Positions 1 through 8,135 of a stretch of DNA of 41,312 nt are shown here, one piece after another. The stretch is from a bacterium. Lineage in GTDB: Bacteria > UBP6 > JAFGXH01. Each line of letters begins with the position of its first letter. Position 1 is the first letter of the stretch. The notes under the pieces are model-generated. The model made no database searches. It was not told the origin of the DNA and was given only the letters and a program-made list of their open reading frames with translations. The position numbers were made by a program, and so were the translations under genes. The stretch is taken from positions 1 to 41,312 of the forward strand of contig JAMOQH010000103.1 in assembly GCA_027064085.1 (NCBI GenBank), written 5' to 3'.

Positions 1-127
1 CTCCAATTGAATTAGATAGTGTAGATGATTTACTTGGTGAAATGGAAGAAGAAGAAATAGATGAAACTGTTCTTGAAAAAACAGAATCTCCAATTGAATT
101 AGATAGTGTAGATGATTTACTTGGTGA
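1..127 (+). repeat. 87-bp-period direct repeat inside the acidic protein gene
   Basis: Bases 1-40 and 88-127 are identical over 40 bp, with a period of 87 bp (29 codons). Exact nucleotide identity, not only protein similarity, indicates a recent tandem duplication. The array probably continues upstream of the window. Confidence 0.85.
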
Positions 128-824
128 GGAAGATTATGATAATCAAGTTCAAGTTGAAAAGCTAGATGATGCTTTGGAGTCTAAAAATAATAAAATCAAT
201 AAACTGCCAGATGAATTAGTAGATGAACCTATTGAAGTAGGAAATATTGAAGATTTATTAAATGATAGTTTAGAAACAGAAGAATTAAATAGTGATTTGG
301 CATCTGTTGAATCTTTAATTAATGACAGTCAAAGAGCTGACGACTTAATTCTTGATAATATTGAAAATGATACTGAAATTGATACTGTAGAATCTTTAAT
401 GTCTAAAGATATAAAAGAAGAATTTACCGAAAAGGAAACTTTTATTGAAAATAAAATAAAAGTTGATGAATTTAAAGAAGAAACTATTACAAATGGTTAT
501 TCTCATGATAATTTTAAACTTGATTCTATAACAGATGTTCATTCTCTTGAGAATACCGAAAATAATATTCAGCCAGATGCTTTTATAGATGATGAACCTA
601 CAAGTGATTTTATAAAATATCAAAACTTAGAAAAAGAAAAAGAAATCGTAGAAGAAACTATAAAGGTTAAATTAGATAATACTCAAGTTCAAGCAGTAAT
701 AAAAGAAATAGTAAAAAGAATCTCAAAAGAGGTTATTGAAGAAATTGTTTGGCAAGTTGTACCTGACTTAGCTGAAACAATTATTAAAGAAGAGCTTGAT
801 AAAATATTAAATAATAAATTATAA
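1..824 (+). CDS. Acidic repeat protein, C-terminal part (5' end outside window)
   Basis: The reading frame is open from base 3 with no start, so the gene is cut by the window edge; about 273 residues are visible. The protein is very acidic and low in complexity. A 29-residue unit (SPIELDSVDDLLGE plus spacer) is repeated, and looser copies of 'xVExLLND' continue to about 370 bp. The last 50 residues change character to a predicted helical block (ISKEVIEEIVWQVVPDLAE, then IIKEEL). From memory, this kind of C-terminal block occurs in response-regulator-like and zinc-ribbon proteins of the former Deltaproteobacteria. The N-terminal domain that would fix the function is not in the window. It is followed 12 nt later by a small partner gene with a clear ribosome site, which suggests an operon. 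Function unknown. Confidence 0.75.
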   Translation, partial: PIELDSVDDLLGEMEEEEIDETVLEKTESPIELDSVDDLLGEEDYDNQVQVEKLDDALESKNNKINKLPDELVDEPIEVGNIEDLLNDSLETEELNSDLASVESLINDSQRADDLILDNIENDTEIDTVESLMSKDIKEEFTEKETFIENKIKVDEFKEETITNGYSHDNFKLDSITDVHSLENTENNIQPDAFIDDEPTSDFIKYQNLEKEKEIVEETIKVKLDNTQVQAVIKEIVKRISKEVIEEIVWQVVPDLAETIIKEELDKILNNKL

Positions 825-836
825 GGAGTTATATTT

Positions 837-1109
837 ATGGAAGGAAAAAAACTTAGTGATCCTAAGAAAATTTTTAGAATAGCTAAAGCAATGGCTTCAG
901 ATATACAAATGTATAATAAGGATAAAATAGAAAAAGCAATAAAAGAAGATAATTTTTGGGAATCTATTGAAAATGAGTATCAAGAATGTAAGGAATTATT
1001 AGAACAAAGAGTAGATCCTGAAATATTAGCAAAAGATAACTATTTGGATAGAGCCATTGTTGATATTATTCTAAAATATAGTAGTAATATTGAATCTAAA
1101 ATTTGGTAG
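837..1109 (+). CDS. Small conserved helical protein (90 aa), partner of upstream acidic protein
   Basis: This 90-residue soluble protein is predicted to be mostly helical (KKIFRIAKAMASDIQMYNKD, then AIKEDNFWESIENEYQECKE). There is no signal peptide and no metal motif. The start is supported by AAGGAG about 8 nt upstream of ATG. It lies 12 nt after the acidic repeat protein, and its TAG overlaps the likely start of the pseudouridine synthase (TAGTG), so the three genes look co-translated. From memory, proteins of this shape accompany repeat or response-regulator-like proteins in delta-type genomes, but I cannot assign a function. Confidence 0.7.
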   Translation: MEGKKLSDPKKIFRIAKAMASDIQMYNKDKIEKAIKEDNFWESIENEYQECKELLEQRVDPEILAKDNYLDRAIVDIILKYSSNIESKIW

Positions 1110-2059
1110 TGAAAAAAATAGAAATTAAATTTACTAGAGATAATTCAATAAGAATTGATAAGTTTTTATCAGAAGAGTTGCCTAATTTTACTCGTTCTGA
1201 AATTTCAAGAATAATAGATAATAAAAATTTGAAGGTAAATGGAAGTTTAGCTAAAAAATCGTTAAAATTAAATAAAAATGATTTTATTGAAATATTAATT
1301 CCCGAGCCTAGAACAAGTGAAATTATTCCACAAAAAATGGATCTTAGGATAGTATATGAAGATAATGATATTATTGTAATTGATAAAGAACAAGGAGTTG
1401 TTGTTCATCCTGGAGCAGGAAATTGGGATAATACTCTTGTAAATGGACTTCTTTATTACTGTAATGATTTAAAGGGAATTGGTGGAGTGTTAAGGCCTGG
1501 AGTAGTGCATAGAATAGATAAAGATACAACAGGTATAATTGTTTTTGCAAAAAATCAAAACTCTTTAAATAGTATTGCAGAACAATTTAAATTGCATACT
1601 AATAAAAGAAAATATTTAGCTCTTGTTAGAGGACGCTTTGAGCTTAATGAAGGAAGAATTGAAACTTATATTACTAGGGACCCAAATAATAGGCTTAAAT
1701 TTACTTCTAAATTAAATAAAGGAAAGATTGCAATAACTAATTACAAGGTAATTGAAGTATTTAATCATTTTTCATTAATTGAAGCAGTTTTAGAAACAGG
1801 CAGAACTCATCAGATAAGAGTACATTTTTCAGATATGAATCATCCAATAATTGGAGACCCTTTGTATGGTTATGGTATAAAAAATTATAATTTTTTAGCT
1901 AAAGAAGTATACTCTAAAATGAAACAATTAAAAGGACAATTGCTACATGCAGAATATTTAGAAATTAAACACCCAAGTAAAAATAAAAATATTATTTTTA
2001 AAGCAGAATTACATAAAAATTTCATAGATTTTTTAAATATAATAAAAAAAAATGATTAA
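1109..2059 (+). CDS. rluD: RluA/RluD-family 23S rRNA pseudouridine synthase
   Basis: This family isomerises specific uridines of 23S rRNA (RluD: helix 69) or tRNA to pseudouridine in the cytoplasm. An N-terminal S4 RNA-binding domain spans about residues 8-75 (RIDKFLSEELPNFTRSEISR). The catalytic motif HRIDKDTTG carries the nucleophile Asp near residue 137, followed later by the conserved GRTHQIRVH segment. The length of about 316 aa is typical. The start is uncertain: GTG at 1109 overlaps the preceding stop (TAGTG) and TTG at 1103 is also in frame; neither has a clear Shine-Dalgarno, so translational coupling is likely. The family is certain. The RluD assignment rests on the S4 domain and overall layout and is less sure than the family. 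Confidence 0.9.
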   Translation: MKKIEIKFTRDNSIRIDKFLSEELPNFTRSEISRIIDNKNLKVNGSLAKKSLKLNKNDFIEILIPEPRTSEIIPQKMDLRIVYEDNDIIVIDKEQGVVVHPGAGNWDNTLVNGLLYYCNDLKGIGGVLRPGVVHRIDKDTTGIIVFAKNQNSLNSIAEQFKLHTNKRKYLALVRGRFELNEGRIETYITRDPNNRLKFTSKLNKGKIAITNYKVIEVFNHFSLIEAVLETGRTHQIRVHFSDMNHPIIGDPLYGYGIKNYNFLAKEVYSKMKQLKGQLLHAEYLEIKHPSKNKNIIFKAELHKNFIDFLNIIKKND

Positions 2060-2122
2060 AACTTGTAATTTTGAGAGATTTTATCTATCATGCTTTTTGA
2101 TATATGTATTTAAGGAGAATAA

Positions 2123-2692
2123 ATGAAGGATTATGATGTTAATTTTAATAACAAGACGATTCTACTTGAAGGAGAATGGTTTAATGTTAAAGAGTTAGGT
2201 GAAAAGATTAAATATAATATTAACAAGGGAAATTATAAGATTAAGCATCTTTCTGTTGCTCTTGAAAATCTACAAGAAGTTTTAGAGTCCGCTCAAGAAA
2301 TTAAAGTTTCTGTACTTGGAACAACTTATGAGAAAATAGAAAAGCTCTCTAAAAAGTATAATAAAAATATTGAGATTATTATTAGAGATGCCATTGATAG
2401 ATATTTAGGGGCTAATGCTAATATCTCTGCTGAAAATAATTTAAATTCTAAGGCTCCAAAACCAGAATCTAAGAATGAAGCAAGTATTGAAATTGAAATT
2501 GAAACTCCAATAGAATCAAATAAAAAACCAGTAATTAAACCTAAACCTAAAGTTGTTAATAATATTGATAAATCTTCAAAAAATAAACCTGGAATAATCG
2601 AAAATAAAATAATAAAGTCAGATAAAGAAATAAAAAAGCAACCATCTATTATTGTTGAAAAGGATAATGATGATGATTGGTTTAAACAATAA
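2123..2692 (+). CDS. Ribbon-helix-helix-like protein with basic low-complexity tail
   Basis: This 189-residue cytoplasmic protein is not recognised with certainty. Residues about 60-95 (IKVSVLGTTYEKIEKLSKKY and the following helix ending DAIDRYL) match the strand-helix-turn-helix pattern of ribbon-helix-helix DNA-binding domains. Before it is a small mixed domain (residues 1-55). After residue 100 the chain becomes low complexity, rich in Lys, Pro, Glu and Asn, and ends in an acidic DNDDDWF. The start has AAGGAG 6-7 nt upstream. It is separated by about 63 nt from rluD and followed immediately by a strong hairpin. Inference: a DNA-binding or scaffold protein. The RHH match is by eye and could be only a helical hairpin. 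Confidence 0.6.
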   Translation: MKDYDVNFNNKTILLEGEWFNVKELGEKIKYNINKGNYKIKHLSVALENLQEVLESAQEIKVSVLGTTYEKIEKLSKKYNKNIEIIIRDAIDRYLGANANISAENNLNSKAPKPESKNEASIEIEIETPIESNKKPVIKPKPKVVNNIDKSSKNKPGIIENKIIKSDKEIKKQPSIIVEKDNDDDWFKQ

Positions 2693-2726
2693 ATAGATAA
2701 AGCACTCACTGAGTGCTTTATCTATT
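2692..2726 (+). terminator. Hairpin between convergent genes, probably bidirectional terminator
   Basis: Arms 2692-2708 and 2710-2726 are perfectly complementary (realistically 15 bp with a CACTG-type loop). The hairpin starts on the stop codon of the upstream plus-strand gene and lies before the end of the minus-strand phasin-like gene at 2763. Only a short T-rich tail follows. Confidence 0.7.
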
Positions 2727-2762
2727 AGTTAATCATATATGACTAACGAGGGGGTCTTTATA

Positions 2763-3248
2763 TTACTTTTTAGTTTTAGTTGATTTTTTAGTAGTTTTCT
2801 TTTCTTCTTTTTTTGCATTAGTCTTTTTAGTTTCTTTTTTAGCTTTTTTAACTTCCTTTTCTAGCTTTTCTAATTTTTCAGTCAATTCTTTAATATCAAG
2901 AGTAGAAGCAATATTAAAAGCATTTAAAATTTGATCAATACTTACATTAAATTTATTTTCTAATTCAGATTTGATACCTGTTGCTAATTCTTTATAGTCA
3001 TTGCTTTTTAATTTATCAAGTAAGTCTTTAAAAGGAACAAGTGTTAACACGGAGTCTACATATTTCTTACCCATTTCTTGAGTATTTTGGGATAAGCCCT
3101 TAATTTTATCAATATTTTCATTTACATTTTTTTGAATCATTTCTTTTAATTCATCAAATTTACCTACAACAGTAGTTACAGAAGTTTGGATATCTTCAAG
3201 AGTCTTTTCTAGAGTTTTGCTAATTGCATTTTTCTTTTTGTGAGTCAT
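2763..3248 (-). CDS. Phasin-like protein with lysine-rich C-terminal tail
   Basis: This 161-residue protein is almost entirely helical and coiled-coil, with amphipathic heptads (ISKTLEKTLEDIQTSVTTVV) through about residue 125. A Lys-rich tail follows (KKAKKETKKTNAKKEEKK). Phasins coat polyhydroxyalkanoate granules, and PhaF/PhaI types carry a similar basic tail that binds DNA and segregates granules. The match here is by architecture only. No PHA synthase or depolymerase is in the window. AGGAGG lies 6 nt before ATG, behind a near-consensus promoter with two dyad operators, so the gene is probably expressed alone and tightly controlled. It could instead be a histone-H1-like or structural coiled-coil protein. 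Confidence 0.6.
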   Translation of the reverse strand: MTHKKKNAISKTLEKTLEDIQTSVTTVVGKFDELKEMIQKNVNENIDKIKGLSQNTQEMGKKYVDSVLTLVPFKDLLDKLKSNDYKELATGIKSELENKFNVSIDQILNAFNIASTLDIKELTEKLEKLEKEVKKAKKETKKTNAKKEEKKTTKKSTKTKK

Positions 3249-3277
3249 TTTTTCCTCCTAAGTAACATGACATTTTG

Positions 3278-3306
3278 AATATAACACCATGCGTCATAAA
3301 TGTCAA
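3278..3306 (-). promoter_or_regulatory. Sigma-70 promoter of the phasin-like gene
   Basis: Read on the minus strand, -35 TTGACA (3301-3306) and -10 TATATT (3278-3283) are separated by exactly 17 nt, about 30 nt upstream of the start codon. The spacer is occupied by a dyad operator. Confidence 0.75.
3281..3297. promoter_or_regulatory. Operator 1, dyad ATRAC-N7-GTYAT
   Basis: On the minus strand this 17-mer reads ATGACGCATGGTGTTAT, a dyad with half-sites ATGAC and GTTAT. It fills the -10/-35 spacer, so a bound dimer would block RNA polymerase. It matches operator 2 at 14 of 17 positions. Confidence 0.6.
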
Positions 3307-3313
3307 GAAAAAA

Positions 3314-3330
3314 ATGACACAATGCGTTAT
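3314..3330. promoter_or_regulatory. Operator 2, dyad ATRAC-N7-GTYAT
   Basis: On the minus strand this reads ATAACGCATTGTGTCAT. It lies just upstream of the -35 box. Its centre is 33 bp from operator 1, close to three helical turns, so both would face the same side of the DNA. Confidence 0.6.
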
Positions 3331-3397
3331 TTTTTTTCTGTTTCACGAAAAAAACACAAATAATCCTTTTAAAATAGATATTTATAACATGAAATTA

Positions 3398-3414
3398 ATG
3401 ACGCAGTAAATTAT
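3398..3414. promoter_or_regulatory. Possible third, weaker operator copy
   Basis: The plus-strand sequence ATGACGCAGTAAATTAT matches 13 of 17 positions of the operator consensus, in inverted orientation, 84 bp upstream of operator 2. It overlaps the stop codon of the uracil-DNA glycosylase gene. It may be chance. Confidence 0.3.
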
Positions 3415-4163
3415 ATATCTAACCATTTAATTTTTTTTTCATTTAAATTTATTAAAATTTTATCAATTTCTTTAAAAGAATTTTTATTATGAAATGATTC
3501 TAACATAGGATGACAATTACTAACAAAATGATAATTACTAAATTCTAAAGTTTGTATATACTTTTGGAGTTTTAAGGATTTACTACCCCAAAAAACAAAA
3601 ATAATATTCTTACTATTTTCTAATAATGTATTTATTATTTCTTCAATTATTGGTTTCCAGAATTTTAGATGTGCATTCAAGTCTGTTTGTGATTTTGATT
3701 CAAAAGTTAAAGATGCATTTAACCAAACAACTCCATTTTCAATACTATTTTTAAAAAAATCATCTGGAGAAAATATCTTGTTATCTTTAAGTATTCTTCT
3801 TAAATCTTTTATTTTATTTTCTTTAGTTGCCAAGTTTTCATTAATTAATATTGATTTTATTATGTTTCTAAATGATGGAGATAATGGATTCTCCCAAGAT
3901 TTAATTTTACCATCCCAAAAGGCATATCCCCTCGCACTTTCTTTTCTTGGATACGGATCTTGCCCAAAAACAACTATTTTTGTGTTATTATCGCTTGTAT
4001 TGATATTATTTATTGCATTAAACCTATCTTCTAGATTTGGAAAAAACTTATTATTATCAAAAAAGAAATAATCTTTATTATTGTTTTCAATAATAACAGG
4101 ATAAAGTTTTTTAAACCAAAAGGGTGTTAATATATTCTCTAATATCTTTTTAATATCTCTCAT
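3411..4163 (-). CDS. Uracil-DNA glycosylase (family 1-like)
   Basis: This base-excision repair enzyme removes uracil from DNA. The water-activating motif GQDPYP lies at residues 67-72 (catalytic Asp69 by analogy), followed by ARGYAFWD. GVVWLNASLTFE carries the uracil-binding Asn region, and SNCHPMLES stands where classical Ung has HPSPLS. These differences place it in the variant group of family 1-like enzymes rather than canonical Ung. The length of 250 aa is normal. Its ATG overlaps the stop of the upstream transglutaminase-like gene by 4 nt (ATGA), so it is the last gene of the xerC operon and translationally coupled. Confidence 0.88.
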   Translation of the reverse strand: MRDIKKILENILTPFWFKKLYPVIIENNNKDYFFFDNNKFFPNLEDRFNAINNINTSDNNTKIVVFGQDPYPRKESARGYAFWDGKIKSWENPLSPSFRNIIKSILINENLATKENKIKDLRRILKDNKIFSPDDFFKNSIENGVVWLNASLTFESKSQTDLNAHLKFWKPIIEEIINTLLENSKNIIFVFWGSKSLKLQKYIQTLEFSNYHFVSNCHPMLESFHNKNSFKEIDKILINLNEKKIKWLDI

Positions 4164-6982
4164 TTAAACTCCAAATAGTACTTTTTTTGTAATAAATTAT
4201 CTAATTCTTTTAATTTTTTCTTAAAACTTTTATTTTCTTCTGCTGGAATATATTTAACTTTCATCTTGAATTTAAATTTTATTATATTTTTATCTATTTT
4301 AAAGCTTGATTTAAAAAAAGTATTTTCTATTATTTTATTTTCAAAAGAGTAAATATTCTTTAAATTATTAAATTTAAAGTTGTATTCATAATTTATATTT
4401 GTATTGAAGTAGAAACTGTTTACTCTATTAAAACTTGGAGTAAATTTGTTTTCAAATAAATCATTGTCTTGAAATAATTTTATTATTGTAACTTTATCCT
4501 TTATTTTATTTGTTATAGTATAAGTAAACTCAGCTTTTTGATATTTAGGCCTTTTTTTATTTTTAATAATATTTGAAATTAGTTTAACAATATCATTATA
4601 GTATTGGTTTATATATCTTTCATATATAAAATTATTTAATTCGTTAAAATCTATGCTCAAATTATAGTTTACAGAACTACCATAATAAGATTCAGTATGT
4701 TTAATTTCTAAATCATTATTTTTATTATTATATATAAAAATTTTTTTTATAAGATTATTTTCTTTAATTTTTAATGTTTTTATTTCCTTTTTAGAGTTTA
4801 AGATTAAAATTTTACTATTTATATCGGCTTTAGGTAAATAAGAATATGGAGTTGTTTTATTTGTTAAATCTAAAAACTTATTAAGTTTGGGAATATATAC
4901 TATTGCATGATTAAAATAACTATAAGATGGGATATCAAAATTATATATTCCAAAATCATTTGTTGAAACAAGAACAAGTTTTACATCAATATTAAAGATT
5001 TTTAATATGTTTAAAAACAATAAAGCTCTATCTTTACAGTCTCCATATTTATTTTCAAAAACAGCATTGGGGCTATATGGTTTATAGGAATGTATTCCTA
5101 ATTCTATTCCAACATAATGAATATTATCTAGTATGTAAGCATAGAAGAATTTTATAATCTCTTCTTTATCATTTAATTGTTTCTTTTTTACTAATTTTTT
5201 AAAATATTTAATGTTTTTTAGGCTTAATTTGTAGCTTTTATCAAAAATTATATTCTGAAACCATGATTTTACTTCATCCCAATTTGAAAAATTAGAAACT
5301 GAAATATAAGCCTCTTCTTTATATGAAAAATAGTAATATGGCTCATTGATAAACTGCTTTAAGTTTTCTCCCCAAAAAGTAATTATCTTATAATAGTTTT
5401 TTTTAGACTTAGTTACTGTTTTTTTTAGATAATTTTTATTAAAAGCTATGTTTAATTTTATGTTTTTAGGATATTTGATTGAATATTTATAGGAAACTAT
5501 ATCTGATTTAGGTTTTATATTTTCAAGAATAGAAATCTTATTTTTAAAGTAATTTCTTTTTTTAGTACTTTTAATTTTATAATGAATATAAAAAATATCC
5601 CCTTTTTGCAAATATTGCTTTAGGTTAAATTTAAGTATTTTCATATCTGAATAGAGGCCGTCATACTCATAAGGAATAACTAAGTCATAATCATTTATTT
5701 TAATTATTTCTCCATCATTTCTATAAATATAACTATCATTTATATCAAGGATTTCTTCATCTTCAATATAGAGTATTTCATAAAATAAGTTTTTTATATC
5801 TGTATTTGCAAAATATATAGCTTCTTTTTGTTCTATTGTATAGCCCATTTTTTTATTTAAAATTATATTTTTAGTTGTTTTTAATATTTTATTTTCGTTA
5901 TTTAATTCTTTTTGAGATAAACTATTTAATTCTTTTTTAAAAAAGTTATCGCTATATGTTTTTTCTTTGTTAGATAATAACTTGTATAGATTTTGAGCTT
6001 CAGAGATTTTAATATTTAATAAAATTGCAGGATTTTTTAATAACTCTCCAATTGATAATTTAGTTATTTGATATAATAAATATGGATTCTTTTTAGTGAA
6101 AGGATATAATTTGATAATGTCAATAAATCCTTTTGTATTTCTAAAGAATTCATTCCATGTTATTATTTGAGAAAATATTCTTACTGATTTAGGATGTAAA
6201 TTAACTAGTTTTAATATTTTTTTTATTGCTGTTTTATATTCTAGTTTTTTAAATTTTTCTATTAATCTATCAATATGAAATTTATTGTTTAAAAAATAGT
6301 TGTCAATTAAATCTGTATTTAAATTATTTTCTATAAAATCATCTTCATAATATAATAATACACCAAGATTATTTTTATTTTTATTATAAACTTCTTTAAT
6401 TAATTTTTGATATTTTAAATAATCATTAGTTTTAAGTTCTTCTATCAAAAAAGGTAAAGTTAAAAAAATATCAAATTTATTTAATGATTTTAATTTTTTT
6501 TTAAATTCAATTTGATTATCAATTCTTTGGTAGTATTTTAGCTCAAAGTAATCTTTTATAATAGCTTGTTTTATATTCATAATAAAATTATATCTTTCTT
6601 TATTTCTTTTTATTTTATTATATTGATATAATAAATTTAATAAGGGGTAATTAAGAGCTTTTTGTAGTTTTATTTTTTTATTATTTTTAACTTTAATTTT
6701 AAGCTTATTAAATAATAAAAAATCTTTATTAAAATAATATAATTTATTAATCACATAAATATCTTCCTTAGAGTAATATTTTGCCGTTTTCACAGGATAA
6801 GACATCGCCGTTTTCACAGGATAAGGCATCGCCGTTTTCACAGGATAAGGCATCGCCTTATCCTTACGGCTATATGCCTTTATGAGGTAGTTTTGGTATA
6901 TATTGGATGAATAATCATAATTTTTTCCAAAAATAATAATATTTTGGAGTAAAAATACAATAATAATAAATTTTCTAATCAT
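4160..6982 (-). CDS. Exported DUF3857/transglutaminase-like protein (940 aa)
   Basis: An N-terminal signal peptide (IRKFIIIVFLLQNIIIFG, cleavage near residue 19-20) is followed by an octapeptide array AMPYPVKT x3 (residues 43-66). A long Lys/Asn-rich helical region that could be repeat-like spans about 70-370. A DUF3857-type beta domain spans about 380-580, and a transglutaminase-like fold about 605-715 with a complete triad: Cys649 (YGDCKDRA), His692 (FNHAIVYI) and Asp705 (FLDLTNKT). A C-terminal beta region follows. Proteins with this domain order are periplasmic or surface proteins of Bacteroidota and delta-type bacteria; substrates are unknown. It starts 6 nt after xerC and overlaps the glycosylase gene. 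Composition is extremely AT-rich except for the repeat array. Confidence 0.85.
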   Translation of the reverse strand: MIRKFIIIVFLLQNIIIFGKNYDYSSNIYQNYLIKAYSRKDKAMPYPVKTAMPYPVKTAMSYPVKTAKYYSKEDIYVINKLYYFNKDFLLFNKLKIKVKNNKKIKLQKALNYPLLNLLYQYNKIKRNKERYNFIMNIKQAIIKDYFELKYYQRIDNQIEFKKKLKSLNKFDIFLTLPFLIEELKTNDYLKYQKLIKEVYNKNKNNLGVLLYYEDDFIENNLNTDLIDNYFLNNKFHIDRLIEKFKKLEYKTAIKKILKLVNLHPKSVRIFSQIITWNEFFRNTKGFIDIIKLYPFTKKNPYLLYQITKLSIGELLKNPAILLNIKISEAQNLYKLLSNKEKTYSDNFFKKELNSLSQKELNNENKILKTTKNIILNKKMGYTIEQKEAIYFANTDIKNLFYEILYIEDEEILDINDSYIYRNDGEIIKINDYDLVIPYEYDGLYSDMKILKFNLKQYLQKGDIFYIHYKIKSTKKRNYFKNKISILENIKPKSDIVSYKYSIKYPKNIKLNIAFNKNYLKKTVTKSKKNYYKIITFWGENLKQFINEPYYYFSYKEEAYISVSNFSNWDEVKSWFQNIIFDKSYKLSLKNIKYFKKLVKKKQLNDKEEIIKFFYAYILDNIHYVGIELGIHSYKPYSPNAVFENKYGDCKDRALLFLNILKIFNIDVKLVLVSTNDFGIYNFDIPSYSYFNHAIVYIPKLNKFLDLTNKTTPYSYLPKADINSKILILNSKKEIKTLKIKENNLIKKIFIYNNKNNDLEIKHTESYYGSSVNYNLSIDFNELNNFIYERYINQYYNDIVKLISNIIKNKKRPKYQKAEFTYTITNKIKDKVTIIKLFQDNDLFENKFTPSFNRVNSFYFNTNINYEYNFKFNNLKNIYSFENKIIENTFFKSSFKIDKNIIKFKFKMKVKYIPAEENKSFKKKLKELDNLLQKKYYLEFK
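6783..6854. repeat. 24-bp tandem repeat (3 copies) in the transglutaminase-like gene
   Basis: Three consecutive 24-bp units begin at 6783, 6807 and 6831; the first differs by one base, which gives Ser instead of Pro. They encode AMPYPVKT. The unit is distinctly GC-richer than its surroundings. Its end forms a perfect inverted repeat with the adjoining bases (GGATAAGGC ATC GCCTTATCC, 6843-6863). Confidence 0.9.
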
Positions 6983-6988
6983 TTTTTC

Positions 6989-7897
6989 CTAACTATGTGG
7001 GTGGAATTTATCATAATTCTCAAGCATATCCTGTACTGAAACATGAGTATATCTTTGAGTTGTGGAAAGCGAAGCATGACCTAATAATTCTTGAATATCT
7101 CTTAAATCTGCCCCATTATTTAACATATGAGTTGCAAAGCTATGCCTTAAAGCATGTGGCGAAATTTTTAATTTTAAATCTGATTCATCAATATATTTAT
7201 CAACGACCCTTCTCACACTTCTAGCAGTTAATCTAGTTCCTCTAAAGTTTAAAAATAAAGCATTTTCTTCTTCATTTATGGCTAAAGAAGACCTCTCTTT
7301 TAGATATAGTTCTAAAGCATTGCTTGCATAAGAGCCAAATAAAACCATTCTTTCTTTTTTACCTTTTCCTTCAACAATAATTGCTCTATTATTTAAATCT
7401 ATTTGTTCAATATTTAAAGATTCTAGTTCACTAACTCTTAAACCTGTTGCATATAGCAATTCTAAAATAGCTTTATCTCGTGCTCCTAAAACAGTTGATG
7501 TATCCGGTAACTCAAGAAACATTGCCATTTCCTCTTCTTTTAAGTACTTAGGAAGTTTGGTATCAAATTTGGGATTAGGAACTGAAGCTGCATAATTCTT
7601 TTGAATAACTTTTTCCATTAGTAAGTATTTAAAAAATGATTTTATTGCTGATAAATGCCTACTTACAGAAATATTATCTAGTTTTTTGTTAAATAGTTCA
7701 TGCATAAAAGATCTGATATGCAAATCTGTAATATTGGCAATTGTTATTTTATTATATCCTTTTTTTAAAAAATTTATAAATTGTTCTAAATCTGTAGAGT
7801 AAGCTCGTAAAGTATGTTTACTAAATCTTCTTTGAGTTTTTAAATATTCCAAAAACTTATCTTGATGTTGCTCTATTATTAAAAAATTATTATTCAT
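6989..7897 (-). CDS. xerC: Tyrosine recombinase XerC
   Basis: Site-specific recombinase of 302 aa that with XerD resolves chromosome dimers at dif. A SAM-like N-terminal domain spans residues 10-100. The catalytic core has Arg154 (TGLR), Lys near 178, His248 and Arg251 (HALRH), His274 (LGH) and the nucleophile Tyr283 (QRYTH). The segment FRGTRLTARSVRR and the FHPH ending favour XerC over XerD. The start has AGGAG 6 nt upstream. It is the first gene of a tight operon with the transglutaminase-like and glycosylase genes. No integrase-type context (attachment site or phage genes) is seen, so a housekeeping role is likely. Confidence 0.88.
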   Translation of the reverse strand: MNNNFLIIEQHQDKFLEYLKTQRRFSKHTLRAYSTDLEQFINFLKKGYNKITIANITDLHIRSFMHELFNKKLDNISVSRHLSAIKSFFKYLLMEKVIQKNYAASVPNPKFDTKLPKYLKEEEMAMFLELPDTSTVLGARDKAILELLYATGLRVSELESLNIEQIDLNNRAIIVEGKGKKERMVLFGSYASNALELYLKERSSLAINEEENALFLNFRGTRLTARSVRRVVDKYIDESDLKLKISPHALRHSFATHMLNNGADLRDIQELLGHASLSTTQRYTHVSVQDMLENYDKFHPHS

Positions 7898-8017
7898 TGT
7901 AAACTCCTAATACTCCCTTTATATTTTAACATATTAAATTTTTAAATGCCATTTTAAAAGAAGCTTTTATTTTTATAGTGTTATGAAAGTTTTATTCGTT
8001 AATATTAAAATTTAAGC

Positions 8018-8049
8018 AAAAAAAAAGGACTTAGTAAAACTAAGTCCTT
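8018..8049 (-). terminator. Rho-independent terminator of the tRNA transcript
   Basis: On the minus strand a 10-bp stem (AAGGACTTAG / CTAAGTCCTT) with a 5-nt loop is followed by an uninterrupted T run. It begins 2 nt after the CCA end of tRNA-Asp. Confidence 0.9.
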
Positions 8050-8050
8050 A

Positions 8051-8128
8051 TGGCGGAGTAGACGGGGATCGAACCCGCGACCCTCGGCGTGACAGGCCGA
8101 TACTCTAACCAAGCTGAGCTACTACTCC
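8051..8128 (-). tRNA. tRNA-Asp (GTC), CCA encoded
   Basis: The 78-nt minus-strand cloverleaf has acceptor stem GGAGTAG/CTACTCC, discriminator G and encoded CCA. The anticodon stem TCGGC/GCCGA holds loop CTGTCAC (anticodon GTC). The T arm is GCGGG TTCGATC CCCGT. Confidence 0.95.
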
Positions 8129-8135
8129 AAGTAGA

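Noticed and set aside
2326-2709. 127-codon minus-strand frame opposite the RHH-like gene
   Set aside because: Low-complexity Ser/Leu/Ile product that mirrors the Lys/Asn-rich plus-strand protein and runs through the terminator hairpin.
6989-7897. Integrase of a phage or integrative element next to tRNA genes
   Set aside because: The sequence is XerC-like, sits in a housekeeping-style operon, and no direct repeat of a tRNA end or phage gene is present nearby.
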